This document shows positions 62,908 through 64,000 of a stretch of DNA of 64,000 nucleotides, piece after piece. Under the pieces are notes generated by a model. The model worked only from the letters and a program-made list of their open reading frames with translations. It was not told where the DNA came from and did no database searches. The position numbers and the translations under genes are program-made. How positions within the stretch are numbered: the first letter of the stretch is position 1; each line of letters begins with the position of its first letter. Source of the DNA: Legionella saoudiensis (GTDB taxonomy: Bacteria; Pseudomonadota; Gammaproteobacteria; Legionellales; Legionellaceae); contig NZ_LN901321.1 of assembly GCF_001465875.1 (NCBI RefSeq), forward strand, positions 218,689 through 282,688. Reading direction: 5' to 3'.

Positions 62908-64000
62908 CTATGTAATACGAACTACATTACCCTTTTGTGATAATCTCAGGTTGTTATATCGCTTAGCGATTCTATCAACCTTTGGTTTTATCTGCCGTTT
63001 TACCCCTTCAATGCCTAGCATGCTTCTGTTTGCCAAATCATTAAAATCGGTGAATTGGCCGGGGTTTAATGACTGTTCGTCTGGTGCAAAAGTTGGGATA
63101 ATAATGAAGCCATTGACTGCATCTGCTGCTTCGCCTCCTTTTTCCTTTCCAGGATTGATGCCTTGAGTTAATTCAAGGTGTTTGTCATCGTCTGTGGCCA
63201 CAATGATTGGGGTATGAGGATATTTTTCATGTAGCGCTTTCGCCACAGACTTGAGGTTTCCAGCATCAAACGCTGAAACGACAGCCGGCAGCTCGGTTGC
63301 CTCTTGTATCGTTGCAGCGGTGGCATAACCCTCCGTTATCAGAATAACGGGTACATCTGCAAGTTTGTCGATACCGCCCAATACATGAAAACAACCTTCT
63401 TTTCTTGAGTCTTTTGCAAAGCGCTTCGTTCCATCTTCGGCAATATACTGAACAGTCCAAAGTGTTCCTTCGCAATCTATTGCTGGAATGCAGGTTAATT
63501 TTTTTTCTTCATCTGTATATACGCCAGAATGAACCTGAATACCTTTGGCCTGCATATAAGGCGTGGATTCCACAACCTCTGTCATCATGGATAATTTTTG
63601 CTTGAGTCTTATTGCAGTTCTCTTTTGTTTGGCTTCAAGCTCATGTTGACAAGTTTGTCGATGTTCAAGTGCTTCTGCCTTAAGCGATGCCTTCTTTTCA
63701 TCAGTTAAAATGTAACCCTTACATTTCCAGTTAAGCTCAGCTCCGGTTCGATTGTTTTTAATATATCCTGCTGGAATACCATCTAAATGGGCTACATAAA
63801 ATCCTGCCTTCTCACCATTTTTATCGCCCTCCGTGGGGATACGATGAGGTTTCCCATCCATGATCGGATGCTCGCCTGAAACAATTGCACCAAGGCTTAT
63901 CAAAGCAGCTTTAAATTCATCTACAGGCAGAAGCACTTTATCTTGAGATGATTCCTGACGTTCAGGAAGCCAGGCTTTGATTTTCTCAACAGAAACACCA
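62908..64000 (-). CDS. traC: TraC-like DNA primase with Toprim domain (runs off the right edge)
   Basis: The frame is open to base 64000, so the N-terminus is missing. The visible part begins GVSVEKIKAWLPERQESSQD. A zinc-finger-less lead with GYIKNNRTGAELNWKCKGYI follows, then the Toprim domain: VPVILITEGYATAATIQEAT (Glu), PIIVATDDDKHLE (Asp-x-Asp) and GGEAADAVNGF. This matches plasmid TraC/LtrC primases, which prime the transferred strand in the recipient. A GTG at 63936 is inside the gene, not its start. Confidence 0.85.
   Translation of the reverse strand, partial: GVSVEKIKAWLPERQESSQDKVLLPVDEFKAALISLGAIVSGEHPIMDGKPHRIPTEGDKNGEKAGFYVAHLDGIPAGYIKNNRTGAELNWKCKGYILTDEKKASLKAEALEHRQTCQHELEAKQKRTAIRLKQKLSMMTEVVESTPYMQAKGIQVHSGVYTDEEKKLTCIPAIDCEGTLWTVQYIAEDGTKRFAKDSRKEGCFHVLGGIDKLADVPVILITEGYATAATIQEATELPAVVSAFDAGNLKSVAKALHEKYPHTPIIVATDDDKHLELTQGINPGKEKGGEAADAVNGFIIIPTFAPDEQSLNPGQFTDFNDLANRSMLGIEGVKRQIKPKVDRIAKRYNNLRLSQKGNVVRIT

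Overview
The window reads as chromosome of a Legionella-like gammaproteobacterium (inference). It is AT-rich. It carries a CqsS/LqsS-type sensor kinase, a secreted sedolisin, multi-pass and lipase-like proteins that resemble type IV effector candidates, and an IncP-type conjugation module of the kind found in Legionella integrative elements. No rRNA gene, complete tRNA gene or CRISPR array was seen.

Left part (1-13 kb): a PAS-domain protein cut by the window edge; a frameshifted haem-oxygenase-fold gene next to an orphan quorum-sensing-type kinase; a GST-fold gene; a complete malonate decarboxylase operon (mdcA, a fused mdcC-mdcD, mdcE, mdcG, mdcB, mdcH) with no visible transporter or regulator; and a secreted S53 peptidase paired with a secreted beta-propeller protein.

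Middle part (13-49 kb): small stress-like genes (His-rich protein, PRC-barrel, cold-shock protein, a 31-codon ORF coupled to a small secreted protein). A WYL-type regulator has two matching palindromic operators, one for itself and one for a VOC/GyrI pair. Next come an FAD-oxidoreductase/patatin fusion, thiolase, tag, GNATs, an APH(6)-like kinase, dbpA and an ABC-F ATPase. A decayed stretch is followed by an RND efflux operon whose adaptor gene is frameshifted, an ABC-2 exporter, a UhpC-like carrier and a cupin. A compact four-gene operon (GTP cyclohydrolase II fused to a RibD-type reductase, MDR dehydrogenase, PTPS homologue with altered active site, GT4 glycosyltransferase) looks like a specialised GTP-derived pathway. 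Effector-like and pentapeptide-repeat proteins close this part.

Right part (49.6-64 kb): a mobile region. Two 3' tRNA fragments in the same orientation (49604 and 51233) look like attachment-site scars of stacked integrations. The first segment holds a gene with an in-frame stop and an overlapping HEPN-like pair. The second starts with a cassette bounded by 45-bp direct repeats (51361 and 55393). That cassette encodes a Z1-type SF2 ATPase, split in its DEAD box by an IS3-family element, and a 148-aa partner. Beyond it lie a Cas4-like/DnaQ-like DUF2779 nuclease, traM-traL-traK, an RP4-like oriT with 10-bp phased repeats, traJ, traI with a nested traH-like gene, a zinc-ribbon membrane protein, and a TraC-like primase cut by the window edge. 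The complete target tRNA and an integrase are predicted to lie beyond base 64000.
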